From Erpobdella octoculata (lineage: Eukaryota > Annelida > Clitellata > Hirudinida > Erpobdellidae), in assembly GCA_963978895.1 (NCBI GenBank), contig OZ022245.1:5152009-5216008 (forward strand): a stretch of 64,000 bases of DNA. The letters are read 5' to 3'. A program made the translations under genes and the position numbers. A model generated the notes under the pieces. That model searched no databases. It was not told the origin of the DNA and saw nothing but the letters and a program-made list of their open reading frames with translations. Numbering within the stretch: the stretch's first letter is position 1; every line of letters begins with the position of its first letter. This document shows, in pieces, positions 46,330 through 58,593 of the stretch.

Positions 46330-49300
46330 TGCTGAGATAATTTGGTGCTAGAACTGTTTGAGTGTGTTTTTACAAAAATTTTAACGGGTTGTTACGGGTT
46401 TTCTTGTGAACAGTTTTTGTAGTTTGATTTAAGCTGAGTCTTTCCTACTGCTGTTCTGAGAGCAGTAAAAACTACATTGAATTATGGCAAGAGAGTAATA
46501 TATGTTTTTATTTAATTTATGGTTTATAGGTGATTAGCGGTTTGCTTTGCTTTGTTACGTTGGCTTCGTTCTCCATGGCACAATACTTTTAAAGTTCCAT
46601 TTTGCACTGTCACTTTGATGTATTTCAACACATTCGTCAACCATTTCAGTTTTATTCTTAAGAAAAGATTGTCAGATAGTTTTCCCAGCACATAATTTTT
46701 TTTTATTTCAGAGCGTTGGTTAAGTCATTATTTCTGGGGCCATTTAGTGCATTGCATTCTCATTCAAGCACTTTTCTGTCTGATGACTTCAACTTATTTT
46801 TATGCCATCCGAGTAATGGATTGGTATATCTTATAGTCTTACTTATAACATACCGTGTATTCATTGATGATCGGAACGGGACTATGTCTTTGGTCATATA
46901 ACTTGAAGTTATTTTCACCCCATCTTAAGTAACTGATATATCATTAATATATGATTTATTCAATAATTGTAATGGAATTTAATTTTCAGAAAGACCCTTT
47001 TGTGGTTAAAAATAGTTTTTTTTATCGTTTGACAGTTTGAAATGTTTTTAAAATTTAATAAAAAACAAATCTTGTTAGAACTACAGGTGTGGGTATTTGT
47101 TCACGTGATCGATCGATTTGAAGCTCTCCAATTGAATTGTTTGATTTGTCGATAAGTCGGACTCAGCCACCAAAATTTCGTAAAACTAAGTATAACCTGA
47201 ACATCAACTAGGCTTGCTTTCAACTCTGGTTTAGCTAGTTTCCATGTAGTGTTGTGGCGTGAAACCTTTTTTATTAAGCCACGAGCTGTGAAAATGTAAA
47301 AGTCTGAGATCATTTAAGAATGTCTGGTAGCTTTGCTGGTCAATAAAAACAGAACAAGTAATTAAGTTAAAGGTGGCTGGAGAACAAGGCTAACATGTTC
47401 TCCAGGTAGGCCAATATTTTTTGAAGTAAAAATAATTGGATTATTATAATGTCCTTCCCCCGGTCTTTGACTTTCGTTGGAGGAATTTTCCCCTTCTCCT
47501 GCCCACCAACTTTTTTTGAGAAATTTACTCCCATGTTCGTCAACTTTTTGAAAGAATTTATACCCTCCCGAAGATTCATTCGTTTTTTACATAAAAATAT
47601 TTTTATTAGTGCATGTAAGAAAAACGTGGATTTTAAAAAAAAGTATCATTTAACTCTTATTCATATACACCATCTGTAAAATCTTGCAATCATTTCAAAA
47701 TTATTTATATAAAACAACATTTCATTAAATTTGTGTAACTTATTATCATCTCCTTATTTACATTAAATAATTCAAATTATACTTTAAAACAGATTAATAT
47801 AAAATAAGAAAAGATTAGCCAAATCTTTGCACAAAATCCAAATAAGTATACCTGTCACTTATAAATTTTCTTTGAGTCGTTATAAGTGCGATGAGCTTCT
47901 GCTGTCAACCTAACCCATGTTCACCTCTGACACAATTGAGAGACTGAAGGTGACAATGGTTGAGGAAAAATTATAGGTAATTGGAAGATTCCAATTTCAT
48001 TCCAACAAAGAAGATGAAATGAAAGCATATCTGGTTTTATTCAAAGATCAAATCGATTTGTAGAGTGACTTGTAGAACGTGAAGATAATTAGAAAACAAT
48101 CAAACAGTAAAGAAACGTAGTAATAAAAAAACTGTTGAATTTTGCGGCCATCAACAAATTACAAAAAGTTATATATTTAAAAACTTGTATTGACTAAAAT
48201 TTATTATTCTACTTTTTATTAAGCAAAGCTTTGGCAATAAAATAGATAGTGAAAACCAAAGAAACGAATAATTAAATTTGATTGCTTTTACACCACTAAC
48301 TATGATCTACGAAATTACGGATATGTAAAATACATGACTATAAAGGAATTTATAGTTTTCAACGTTCAGATTTTGATATGCGTTCTAGAAGAAAACATGT
48401 ATTCGATTGTTTTAATACAATATAGAAACAATTGAGGTAGTTGGACTAGAAACTCGAACAGTCTGTGCAAAATGACTCTGGCTAACAGCTAACCAAACTG
48501 TCATGTCGAGCAATTAATTGCGTGCTTTGTCGACGTGAGAGAAATTCGTATTTAGTACAAATTATAAGATAGTATTATTATTATTAAATCTAAAAATCTG
48601 CCACCCCTCAAAAAGTGCCGCCTGGGGAGACTGTCTCTTCGCCCCCTACTCTACGCCACTGCCTATGTGACTCATGTAAAGCACGCTGAAAGCATCAGGC
48701 TAAGTAGGTTTGTGGCTCGTTTCTTCGTTTCTACAGGACCGTCACCCGTTGTCGATTTGTCGAGTAGTAGGTAAAGCTGGCACACCGACTTCTCATTATT
48801 CGATGCAATAGCATGATTTTTGATGGTGAATGCTCTTTACTGAGCCCCTTTTGACAACATAAAATTGCCCCTTATGTTTATCTATGTTAAGTAATGTCAA
48901 CCTCACGCATGAGCTTTTGAACTTTGATACAGCTGCTGTCTATAATAATTTTTCTGTTGGGAGCTGGCAAGCAAACTAGGTTGTTGTTTTGCTTATAAAA
49001 TCAAGTGAGATTTGTAATTTTTGTTTTGAAGCTATTTGAAATTATTTATCAGTTTGTGTCAGAGACTTAAAACAATTTAACTTTCTACGCCAAAAATCCA
49101 AGTTGTGTTGTTTTTTGTTCGAACTTGGTGACATATTTGCATCCTCTTCGCGTTATCGTTTCTTAGTTTGCTCTTGCTCTGCTCCATCCATATTCTTTGA
49201 ATTGCACTTGATGCTTTGTCCGCAGATGAATTATCATTGACGTTGTGCCGTATGTTCGTGCATTTTTCCACCACGCGTTATTTTCTCATGACATATCAAG

Positions 49301-49660
49301 CAGTTTGCTTTGCTTTTGTCGATGGCATCCACAATATAAAAGTCCCAAACTTTGCTAGATTTCTGAGAAATTTGTACTGTAAACTTTGGTGTAAAGTTTG
49401 AAGTTATTAATAGGACAATATTTCTATAACTCCAATTATGGTTTTAAATTCATTTATATAACACAAAACAGAGACACACATATATATTAACATATATATG
49501 TAATATCATTGAGACATTCTTAGTATTCATTCTCAGCTTTGAAGTGTCTGATGACTTAACTCCACAGCACAATGTCGTTGACATTGCTCCAGAAAATTAC
49601 GGAAAAATAGTGAGAGAGAAACAAAAAGATAAAAAAAGAGAGTAAATAAAAAAATGTAAT
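46330..49660. other. Gene-free spacer with scattered small structures
   Basis: No supported gene. A perfect 10-bp stem (CTGGAGAACA / TGTTCTCCAG) lies at 47377-47405. A right-hand hAT-like end, CTCTACGCCACTG, preceded by a GC-rich stretch, sits at about 48600-48662 without a visible left partner. Confidence 0.35.
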
Positions 49661-49667
49661 ATCTCAT

Positions 49668-51060
49668 TTTACAAACTTTTATTTAGATTACAATCTCTGT
49701 TTGTGTGTGTGTGGCTTTCTCTGTACACAAATCTTGCAAGTAAAAATTAACCAGCTTTTTGACTAACTAGGAAGCTGAAACTTGCAGCATAGCTTTATAT
49801 TAGACTAGCAGTGCCCGTAGCGGCTTCGCTCGCATGAAATTAGAGAGTTTGAACCGTGCATCCATAGTAGAGATCAATTTTTTAGGTCTCGGCTCGGCCC
49901 GTCGACAACGTTTTAAAAACCTAAACTCCTGGCCCGGAACAGCCCGTTTGAATTAGGCCGGCCCATTCTTACAGGCCTAGAAGTTCTATATACTTGATGA
50001 AAAACTTCGGCCAGTCCCACCTTGACTTCAGGTTTGGCCCGGCCCAACTGAAGACCCTAAAATCACTAAAATATCTATATACTTGGTGAAAAACCTCGGC
50101 CCGTCCCACTTTGATTTAAGGTTTGGCCTGGCCCGTGTGAAGACTCTAAAACAACGGCTTGGCCCAACCGGTGATAAACTGGACTTAGCTACTTTTAACC
50201 GGCACAAAACTTCAAGATACTAATTTTTACATTTGTAGCACTTACAGTTTTTGAGTAGCAGTTATTTTGAAATCAAATAACCCTTATTTCCACCCCACAT
50301 TTGAGGTCCTGGAAACCAAATTTTAAAAAAATGTTGAAACACTTATATCATTATTTTTTGAGTAAATACTAAATACTAATTTTGACATCTGCAGCATTCA
50401 CAGTTTTTGAGTAGCAGTTACTTTAAAAAACAAATAACCCTATTTTCCACCCCACATTTGAAGTCCTGGAAATCAAATTTTCAAAAAATGCTAAAACACG
50501 TATTTCATTATTTTTGGAGTAGAAACTAAATACTAATTGTTACTCCTGTAGCATTAACAGTTTTTGAGTAGAAGCTACTTTAAAAACCAAATAACCCAAT
50601 TTTCCAACCCACATTTGAGGTCCGGGAAACCGAATTTTCAAAAAATGGTGAAACATGTATCTTTTTATTTTTTGAAAAGAATCTATATACCAAATTTCAA
50701 AATCTCCTCATTTTTGGTTTTCGAGATATACATTGTTTTAGAAAAAAGTTTGTTTTCCAGTTTTTTTCCCTCAGGAGCAAAATTTTCAAAAATCCTTTCT
50801 TAGCGGATGTTTACGCTATAAAAGTAATATAAGTTCCAAATTTCACGTTCCTAGGATGAGGCGTTTGAGCTCGGCGTTGATTATCAGTCAGTCATCTGTC
50901 AGTCAGTCAGTCAGTCAGTCAGTCAGGACATGTTCTTTTATATATATAGATGACAATACATGATTCAATTAAAAAAAAAACTTAATTTGAACATTCGTAT
51001 TTTTAAATCGAGTGTATTTGAAATAAAAGTTTCTGTTGAAAGACTTGTTTTTTCCTACAC
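49668..51060 (+). repeat. Dispersed repeat interrupted by a Helitron
   Basis: Second copy of the repeat at 6565-6840: left part 49668-49804, right part 50951-51060. Confidence 0.85.
49805..50950 (-). mobile_element. Non-autonomous Helitron, copy C, ends exact
   Basis: 1,146 bp. On the - strand: flank A, then TCTATATATATAAAAGAACA, GACTGAC repeats, three internal units of about 157 bp, the GGCCCGGCC-rich part, and GAAGCCGCTACGGGCACTGC TAG, then flank T. Same family and order as copies A and B. Comparison with 6697/6698 shows a simple insertion between A and T with no duplication. Confidence 0.95.
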
Positions 51061-51357
51061 GTTGTTTGTTTGATTTTCCTGAATAAAATAAATTAAAAAT
51101 ATTTTACAATGGGCTGCATAACGACAATAATCAAAAATTTGCAAAGCTAAAAAAATGTCGGACCCTCATACGAAATTTTTGGGTCCGCCGCTGAGTATGG
51201 GCAAAAACTTCAGGCCTCCTAGTTTTCAGAAAGGCTCCATATGATAAACATTTTTTAAGCAACGCTTTTTTTCACTTGTCAAACAACCACTGTAAATTAC
51301 AGGGTTTCACTATTAAACAGCAACATACTTAAAAAATATATTTTAAAATTATAAGGT

Positions 51358-52078
51358 ATGGCAGATAAAAAACCAACAAGCCAGGCATCGAACATGAAAC
51401 TGGTTCTCACATTGATTTTCCCTAACTGCACTGCCGACGACGTACAACGGAAAATAAAAGCTCTCGAGAAGCTCGGAATCACAGAACCCGAAGATATGAA
51501 AAACTTGGTCTATCCGATGCTACAATATCGCTCAGAGTTTAAAGCTGCTGAGAAGAACAAACTGCTAAAATTTGTTAAGAAAAGTATGCGTGGAGATATT
51601 TTTAAAATTATTATTATTATCATTAGTTTTATGACAATTTAAATTTTTAGATTATCCTAAGGAATATGCAGAAAAGGAAAGACTATCAACTAACAAAGAG
51701 GCTGACTTAAACACGCGTATTTTGGAAGCGACAGTAGCGCTCAAGTCTAGCATATCCGATTTTTGGATACCTGAGAAGAAATGGATACTGAAGAAAATCG
51801 AAGAAAAAGAAAAAGAACTGAAAGATCTTGAGAGATCAAAGACACAGCTCGAAAAGAAAAACGAAAAAAAACCACAGAATACTGATGGATTTCTTGAGGC
51901 TTTTGCAAAGGGGGTAAACACTTTTGCAACTGCTTACAATACCGAGAAAGACATCGAAAGGGTGAAAATGGAACTTGAAGAATACAAACGTAAGCTTAAT
52001 GAAATTAACGAAAGATGCATGGCTTTTTTGGAGACCGGTCTTCGTGATAGAATGGGAATGCTTTCTCTATATCACTAA
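51358..52078 (+). CDS. Two-exon coiled-coil gene, family member 1
   Basis: Exons 51358-51583 and 51651-52078 (phase 1 intron, 67 bp) give 217 aa. Exon 1 encodes a small helical domain (LTLIFPNCTADDVQRKIKAL, then LGITEPEDM and EFKAAEKNKLLKF). Exon 2 begins NYPKEYAEKERL and encodes two charged coiled coils (KKIEEKEKELKDLERSK and DIERVKMELEEYKRKLNEIN) joined by a short linker with FLEAFAKGVNTFATAY. No signal peptide or membrane segment. AATAAA follows at 52312. No family recognised; the exon 1 fold could be SAM- or death-like but I see no diagnostic residues. Paralog at 57697. Confidence 0.72.
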
Positions 52079-52311
52079 ATATTTTCAACATTTGAAAAGT
52101 TATGAACATAGTTTTTTAATGTCATAAACAATGAAATACATAAAATGACATAATGCATTTTTTATTTATATCCGGTGATTTATTTGTTACTTTTATGTTT
52201 GCATTATTTTTTCATGTTAGTACCAATGTGAGGGGTAGTTTTGTTTTAAAGTTTGTAATTGTATTATATATTCAATTTTTTTCAATGTTTTTCTTTAATT
52301 GAATTAGTTTC

Positions 52312-52317
52312 AATAAA
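52312..52317 (+). terminator. Poly(A) signal of coiled-coil member 1
   Basis: AATAAA in CAATAAAATT, 234 bp after the stop. Confidence 0.5.
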
Positions 52318-52368
52318 ATTATCAATTTAGATTTATTTTTGTTTGTTTAAACTATATTAAACGGAATG

Positions 52369-53376
52369 CGGAAAGTTCGCCCCCGTCTTTTCGCATCCGT
52401 TTTTTGTCCCCGGGGAAGTTTCAGCCCGGGAAGTTTCGTCACCGGTTTTTCGCATCTGGGAAAGTTCGCCCCCACGCTTTTCGCCCCCGTTTTTCGCCCC
52501 CGGCTTTGGCTCTTAGTTTTTCACTTCTGGTAAAATTTGCTCCCTTTTTTTGCCCCCGGTTTTTTACCTTCGGTTTTTCACCTCTTTTTTTCTTCCGGAT
52601 TTTTTAGTTCTGGTTTTTGTCCACTGTGGTTTGCTCTAAGAAAGGCTGCTATCAGATTTTGACTTCTCTAAATGTTAGTCTCCAGGCTCCAGGTTTTTGC
52701 TTCTGACTTTTTTACAAAAAACTCAGTTCATCAGCTATTTTAAGAAGTAAAAGTTTCTAAGAATTTAGAGAAGTATCTACAATTATCCCCCCTTAACCTG
52801 GTCATTTGCTTTTAATGGAGGGAAAAGTGTCTAGGAAAAGTGTTAAAGTATGGGTTTTAAAATATTTGCTTTCTCAGTTTTATGCTAAAATAACGCTCCT
52901 GCCCTCCACTAATTTTCAAATTTCTTCTCAAATTCAAGTGATCTGGCAATATTTTTCAGGGGTTATTATTACTTTTCCAAGGATAAAGGGTTGTAGGAGG
53001 GAAAAAGTTGAAAACCCCAGGAACTAACGTCTGATAAGAAAATCGTGCAAAAAATTATAAAATGGTGATAAACCTTTCCAAATTAAAAACAGCAATGAAA
53101 ACCGGGGCGAAAAAATTATGTACAAAACCGGGGGCAAAAATCGGAAGCAAATTTTCTCTGGAGCAAAAAACTGAAAACCAAAAACTGGGAGCAAAAACTT
53201 GGGGGCGAAAAAACGGGGGCGAAGAACCGAGGGCAAAAAACCGGGGCAAACTTTCCCAGGGGCGAAAAGCGTGGGGGCAAACTTTCCCCGGGGCGAAAAA
53301 CCGGGGGCGAAACGTTTCAGGGCCGAAAAAACGGAAGCAAAAAGACGGGGGTGAAAAGCCGGGGGCGAACTTTCCG
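52369..53376. mobile_element. GC-rich foldback-like element
   Basis: Outer ends CGGAAAGTTCGCCCCC and GGGGGCGAACTTTCCG are perfect inverses (16 bp). Arms of about 250-310 bp consist of decayed tandem units of the GGGGCGAAAAACC type, in inverse orientation on each side. The AT-rich centre (52640-53060) has no transposase. TAAAC occurs just outside both ends and may be a 5-bp target duplication. Frames in the arms (repeats of FRPRFFAPG type) are translations of the repeat. Confidence 0.75.
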
Positions 53377-53399
53377 TAAACCAAATTAAACAAATAGAA

Positions 53400-54900
53400 T
53401 ATATCCAAGGTATAACATTGAAGCCAGAACAAAATAATTCAGAAGTAATTACACATCATCCACGTTAATTGAAATAAACACTTCTATTATGTAAAACATT
53501 TCCTCCAAATTTTGTGGAAATGTGATATTATGAGTTTGGATTTTTTGGTGATAATATGAGTTTGGAATCCTTATGCAGGTCCCCAACTTGTAGTCACTTT
53601 AATGATAAAAGATGTTACAAAAGCTTAGAAGTTATTTAAATTTTCATTTTTTTGTAACTTTCAAGTTTACGAAAAACTATCACTCTTGATGTGACACGTT
53701 TGGTCTAAGCTCCGTAAGTATTATTTGAGAAAAGTCGCAATAAAACTGAACGCTTGCTTTTGTTATAGCACTCTCGCGTAAGCTTGATAAACATTAAACA
53801 TGTTCAAAGTTAAAACAAATGCTGGGCTAGATTGTTTTCGCTGGTAGCTGGTGTGTTTATCTTATCTCTTTAACTTGTATATTATAAATTAAAGCAAATT
53901 AAATATAACTAAAGTTTTTGGTTGCTGCTTCAATGTGTATCTAAATACCTAATCGTCGATGAACGGTGAACTTGACGAAAACTTAAACATGAGTCACCAA
54001 ATGAAAGAATTCGAAAACCAAAAATATATTTTTTTATGTTGTAATTGTTCATGGTTTTTACTCAAATGAAATTGATATTTATCTGAACATAGATTAACGG
54101 TAACGGCAATTCGTAATTTCATTAAAACGCAGAACTGCTAGAAAATCCATAACTTGGAATCAAATATTTTTATTAGGTTTATAAAATGATTTTATTAAAT
54201 TAATAATTTTATTAATTTCTTATTTTTTCAAAGTATTTAAATTTAAATTTGTGGATAGAATGTTGAAAAAAATCGATTCCTTATCACGAATGCAGCAAGA
54301 TTAACATAACGAAACCACGCCTACGGTGGTACAGAAACACAGGCCTACTCGAGATTTGAGGATTTTCCATGCTGTTCATAAACTTAGTAAGTTTTAATTG
54401 AACTGTTTTGTTTTATTGTTTAAAATATAACAATTATTATATAAATCTGCTAGTTGCTAGCAGTGTATTAAGTTGCAATAACGTTTATAAAAAATTCATG
54501 TTAACAACGTTGCTGAAGTCCATTTTTTTGCAAACCGGGATACATTGTAAATACCAGCGGCGGATCCAGGAATTTCGTAAGGGGGGCCCGAAATTTGTTT
54601 CAGTTTTTTTTAAATTTGATTGCTGTTGTTATAAAGCCCGTTGTAAGATAACTTGATTTTTTTATTTAGTAAAACCAAACAAAAGGAATCTACTCGCATT
54701 TTTTCCCTCTTTTTTCTTTTTTTTCATTCACTTTCTTTATGTATTTTTTCTCTGGAGCAATTTCAACACAAGAGTTAGGTCATCAGACACTTAAAAGCTA
54801 AAATTAAGTGGATCATGAAAAACGTTTGTGACTAGGTGGCTACTAATTGTTTGCAATTTTCTGATGATAATAAGTCTATAAAATAGAAAAACCTTGACCA
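53400..54900. other. Intergenic AT-rich region
   Basis: No gene seen. CAGCGGCGGATCCAGGAATTT at about 54555 followed by AAGGGGGGCC looks like a left end of a hAT-like element without a right partner; a facing right end type (GGGTCCGCCGCTG) occurs at about 51181-51193 but in the wrong order. Confidence 0.35.
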
Positions 54901-54912
54901 CATTGTTTTGCA

Positions 54913-55290
54913 TACATGCATACATGCATACCTAGACATACATACATACATGCATGCATGCATGCATACATACATCCACACATATATACATACATACATA
55001 CATACATACATACATACATGCATGCATACATACATACATACATACATACATACATACATACATACATACATACATACATACATACATACATACATACATA
55101 CATACATACATACATACATACATACATACATAAATACATACATACATACATACATACATACATACATACATACATACATACATACATACATACATACATA
55201 CATACATACATACATACATACATACATACATACATACATACATACATACATACATACATACATACATACATACATACATACATACATACA

Positions 55291-55324
<34 letters not shown>

Positions 55325-55345
55325 CATGCATACATACAAATATAT
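54913..55345. repeat. (TACA)n microsatellite, about 430 bp
   Basis: More than 90 near-perfect TACA units (about 330 bp uninterrupted apart from one AATA variant at about 55132), with TGCA variants at the left edge and TATA at the right. Confidence 0.97.
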
Positions 55346-55349
55346 ATAT

Positions 55350-56980
55350 ATGTAAAATGTCATGATTTCAAAATTCTGTAAAAAACCACTAGAGCTAATG
55401 GTGAAAACTCTCAGAAACAGATCTGATTTTTGCTATGAATGTGCATGAATCTTAAAACTGTCTTTTAGGCTCACAGATGGGTCCTTGTAGTTGTAAAAAA
55501 ACATATTTTAGTTTACTTGTCTATGCCGCTATTTGCAACTTTTCGGGTGAAATTAAACTCAACAAGTTGAATAATAATGAAATTAAAGACAACGTGCTGT
55601 GTCTGATAAAGGTATGCAAGTACGTTATTGGGGTTAAATAGCAATAGTAATAGCAAGAAAAATAGCAATAGCAATCAAATAGTGACTAGAGCGAATGTCG
55701 CTTATGAGTCAGTATAGTAACCGAGTATAGCTTGAAAAGCGCAATCGATCTTAAAATCAATTTTATGAGTTTTCTGTAATGCAGGTATGTGTTTATTATC
55801 TACATTAATAAAAATTATTTTCACTTTCTATTTATTCAAGGTATTTAAAAAAAAAGTATGTTTTGTTTTAAATAACAAGAAAATTTGCTAATAATGATGT
55901 AGATTTAAACTTATATATATTATTTAATTCAACAAAATTACACTTCAGTGATATTGCAATGCAGTGCAAAGATTACGATAATGAATTCCAAAAATTATTG
56001 AAAGCAAAATAGTTTAGATACAATCGGAAGATGAAAGGACAAAAGTTTATTAACTGGGACGAAAAAGCATTGTTGAGTTGCTAAAAACTAAATTGAAGAC
56101 AGATTTAATGAAAAATTGATAGAGATTGTGATATTTGCAAATTGATATGAAACCTATCAATCAATGTCAGGTCTACAAAACGAAGAAATCAAATTTTTGC
56201 AACAAGTTTAATATTCTCAATGCAGAAGCTGTACCTGTAAATTTTTTTAACATTCTCTATTATGGTCATCTTTAAATGTAAAATAAAAAAAAAACAGACA
56301 CAATTTTAAAAGCTGATATAAATTAAAATTTGCAAGCTTTCTGTGAAACATTTCTTTTTATTCCAGTAACAACTGCGTAGTAGAATGATTATTTATACAA
56401 TAAAAACGTTACTCAGTAAAAAAGGAAACAGAATTATACCACAAACTTTAACTCATTGTTTGATCCTAAGCATATACTAGCCTGATGTCTGAGCTGCAGA
56501 TTTATTCAATAGAATAGTAGATTTAAAAGCCTTGAAAAATCTTAGCAAATAAGTTTTTTTCAAAAATGTCTAAAAGTGCTTTTTAATCAGTTCTAAAATA
56601 AACGGATTCAACGTCTGCCAGCCTTATTTCATATAGAGGTTTGTTGGCAATGACGCGAACCTGTTTTTAGCGCGTTTTCCAGTGCAAATCAACATTCGTA
56701 AATTACTCTCTGGAAAGATGAAGAACAAATTTTTGGTTTTTTTGAAGATGAGAAATGAATTACTTGTTTGGCCTATGTCAAAACAACAACAAATTTAGAT
56801 TAAATAAATTAAAAACGAATTTTTAAAACCAATGCTCTTATATGTAATAAAAACACAAATTTTGCAATCAATTTTTTTCTTATATTACTCTTTTATTTTA
56901 TGTTAAAGTCGAAATATCTTAATTATATCGAAATATCGAAATTAATTAAAATTATCTAAATTAATTGACTTATTGTAAAA
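55350..56980. other. AT-rich spacer
   Basis: No gene seen. AGCAATAGCAATAG-type short repeats occur near 55640-55680. Confidence 0.35.
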
Positions 56981-57565
56981 CTAATAATTGAATATTGCAT
57001 TGTCTTCTATTTTAAGCATGTATGCAAAATTTGAAAAAATCTATCATCAGGAAGTGACTCAAAAATTGATTGCAAGATTTGAAACAGACAGAGAAAAAAA
57101 CAGACAGACAGAGAAACAGAGACGACGAGTTAATAAAAGCATTGGTAATAATAATAAAAATATCATCAAAAAGCATCGAATTTAAATATCTCAACTATTT
57201 TCATGAAAATTTCGTACACGCTTGAGAATCGCGGTCAGTGAGTGTGGTTCGTGTTAACTTGGTAAAATAGTCTGCCAGTCGGTTAGCGTTTTGTGGTCAA
57301 GAAAACCCTCAAGAAAACCCTCAAGAAAACCCTCAAGAAACCCCTCGATTAAATCCTCAAGAAAATTAACTAAATTAATTGACTTATTGTAAAACTAATA
57401 ATTGAATATTGCATTGTCTTCTATCTTGAGCATGTATGCAAAATTTGAAAAAAATCTATCATCAGGAAGTGACTCAAAAATTGATTGCAAGATTTGAAAC
57501 AGACAGAGAAACAGACAGAGAAACAGACAGAGAAACAGAGCCGACGAGTTAATAAAAGCATTGGT
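56960..57565 (+). repeat. Direct repeat pair, units at about 56960-57150 and 57370-57565
   Basis: Nearly identical units of about 195 bp (ACTAATAATTGAATATTGCA, GGAAGTGACTCAAAAATTGA, and a variable number of GAGAAACAGACA units). A one-base difference in an A-run shifts the frame between copies, so it is not coding. Between them lies a 13-bp tandem repeat of AAGAAAACCCTC at about 57300-57345. Confidence 0.85.
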
Positions 57566-57696
57566 AAAAATCAAGCTTTTCGCTAAAACATTGAACTACA
57601 TTTGTGCAAAATAAATTGCAAAGCTAAAAATGATTTAAATGTTTTTCAATTATTATTGATTTTCTAATTCTTCGAAGGTTTAAAATAGCCAAAAAA

Positions 57697-58593
57697 ATGG
57701 ATATAGAAAATACTCTCAGATTAATTTTTCCAAATTGCTCCGATGACAACATCTGGGACAAAAGAACTGCTCTTGAAGAAATTGGAATTTCAGAAACTAA
57801 AGATTTACAATACCTGGTTGACTCCATGCTTTACGATCGTCCAGAATTTAAAACTGCTGAAAGGCTGAAGTTGATAAAACTAGTCGAAAATAGTTGGTTT
57901 AAAAAGAAAAATTTGTTTTGATCCCATAAGATCTAATTAAAACACATAATCATTTTATTTAATTATTGATAATTACTATTTATTTGATAAAAGATGATAT
58001 TATGTTTAAATTTATTTTTTTTTGCAGAATATCCTGCTGAATACGCAAACAATCAAAACAAATTGAACGAATTGAAAAAAATGCGTATTTTAGAAGCGAA
58101 AGCTTCAATGTTCAATGTTTGGAATGAAAAAAACAGCATCATGAAAGTAATTGAAAAAAAAGAAAAAGAACTGAAAGTTTTTGAAACATCTAGATATCAA
58201 ATCGAAAAAGTGGAAATCGGAATAGATGAAGAGTATGGTTTAAGAGAGGCACTGCTAGCACTACTTGCAGGAATAGCAATTATATTGCTCTCTGAACCTT
58301 TGGCAACTTTGATTGCCATAATATTTCAAATTATTGCATTTTTAGCCTCAGCAATAGCTTTTCCTGTAGGCTTATCAACAACTGGTCTTATATATTATTT
58401 CTACAGAAACAGAAGCTACGATAAATTTCAGAAAAGTAAAACAGCTAAACTTTTAAAAGTTCAAGATAGTATTTCAAAACTTTCCACAGAATTACTAGAA
58501 ATAAAAAAAAAGTTAACAGAATTAAATGAAATGTGTGAGCTACAAAATAAAGTATTTGAAACGGAAGGCGTTGAAGTGACAATGCCTGACTGA
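57697..58593 (+). CDS. Two-exon coiled-coil gene, family member 2 with hydrophobic hairpin
   Basis: Exons 57697-57892 and 58028-58593, phase 1 intron in the same place as member 1, give 253 aa. Exon 1: LRLIFPNCSDD, ALEEIGISETKDL, EFKTAERLKLIKL, aligned to member 1 without large gaps. Exon 2 begins KYPAEYANNQNKLNEL; a first coiled coil (VIEKKEKELKVFE) is followed by about 55 hydrophobic residues (from LREALLALLAG to GLIYYFYRNR, with prolines and glycines as in two or three membrane helices), then a second coiled coil (DSISKLSTELLEIKKKLTEL). Member 1 has only a short linker where the hydrophobic part lies. The donor A|GTTGGT is weak but keeps phase. Function unknown; coiled coil, membrane hairpin, coiled coil recalls membrane-inserting or organelle-shaping proteins only in architecture. 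Confidence 0.75.

Noticed and set aside
53055..53432. Frames with FRPRFFAPG repeats
   Set aside because: Translation of the GC-rich foldback arm.
51181..54575. One large hAT element using GGGTCCGCCGCTG at 51.2 kb and CAGCGGCGGATCC at 54.6 kb
   Set aside because: The ends are in the wrong order (right end to the left of the left end), so they cannot bound one element; probably two solo ends.
54832..55381. Open frames of 140-170 codons made of MYVC / IHTY repeats
   Set aside because: Pure translation of the TACA microsatellite.
56988..57185. 65-codon frame with KNRQTEKQRRRVNK as a coding exon
   Set aside because: It lies in a duplicated segment where the second copy has a shifted frame and different repeat number; not under coding constraint.
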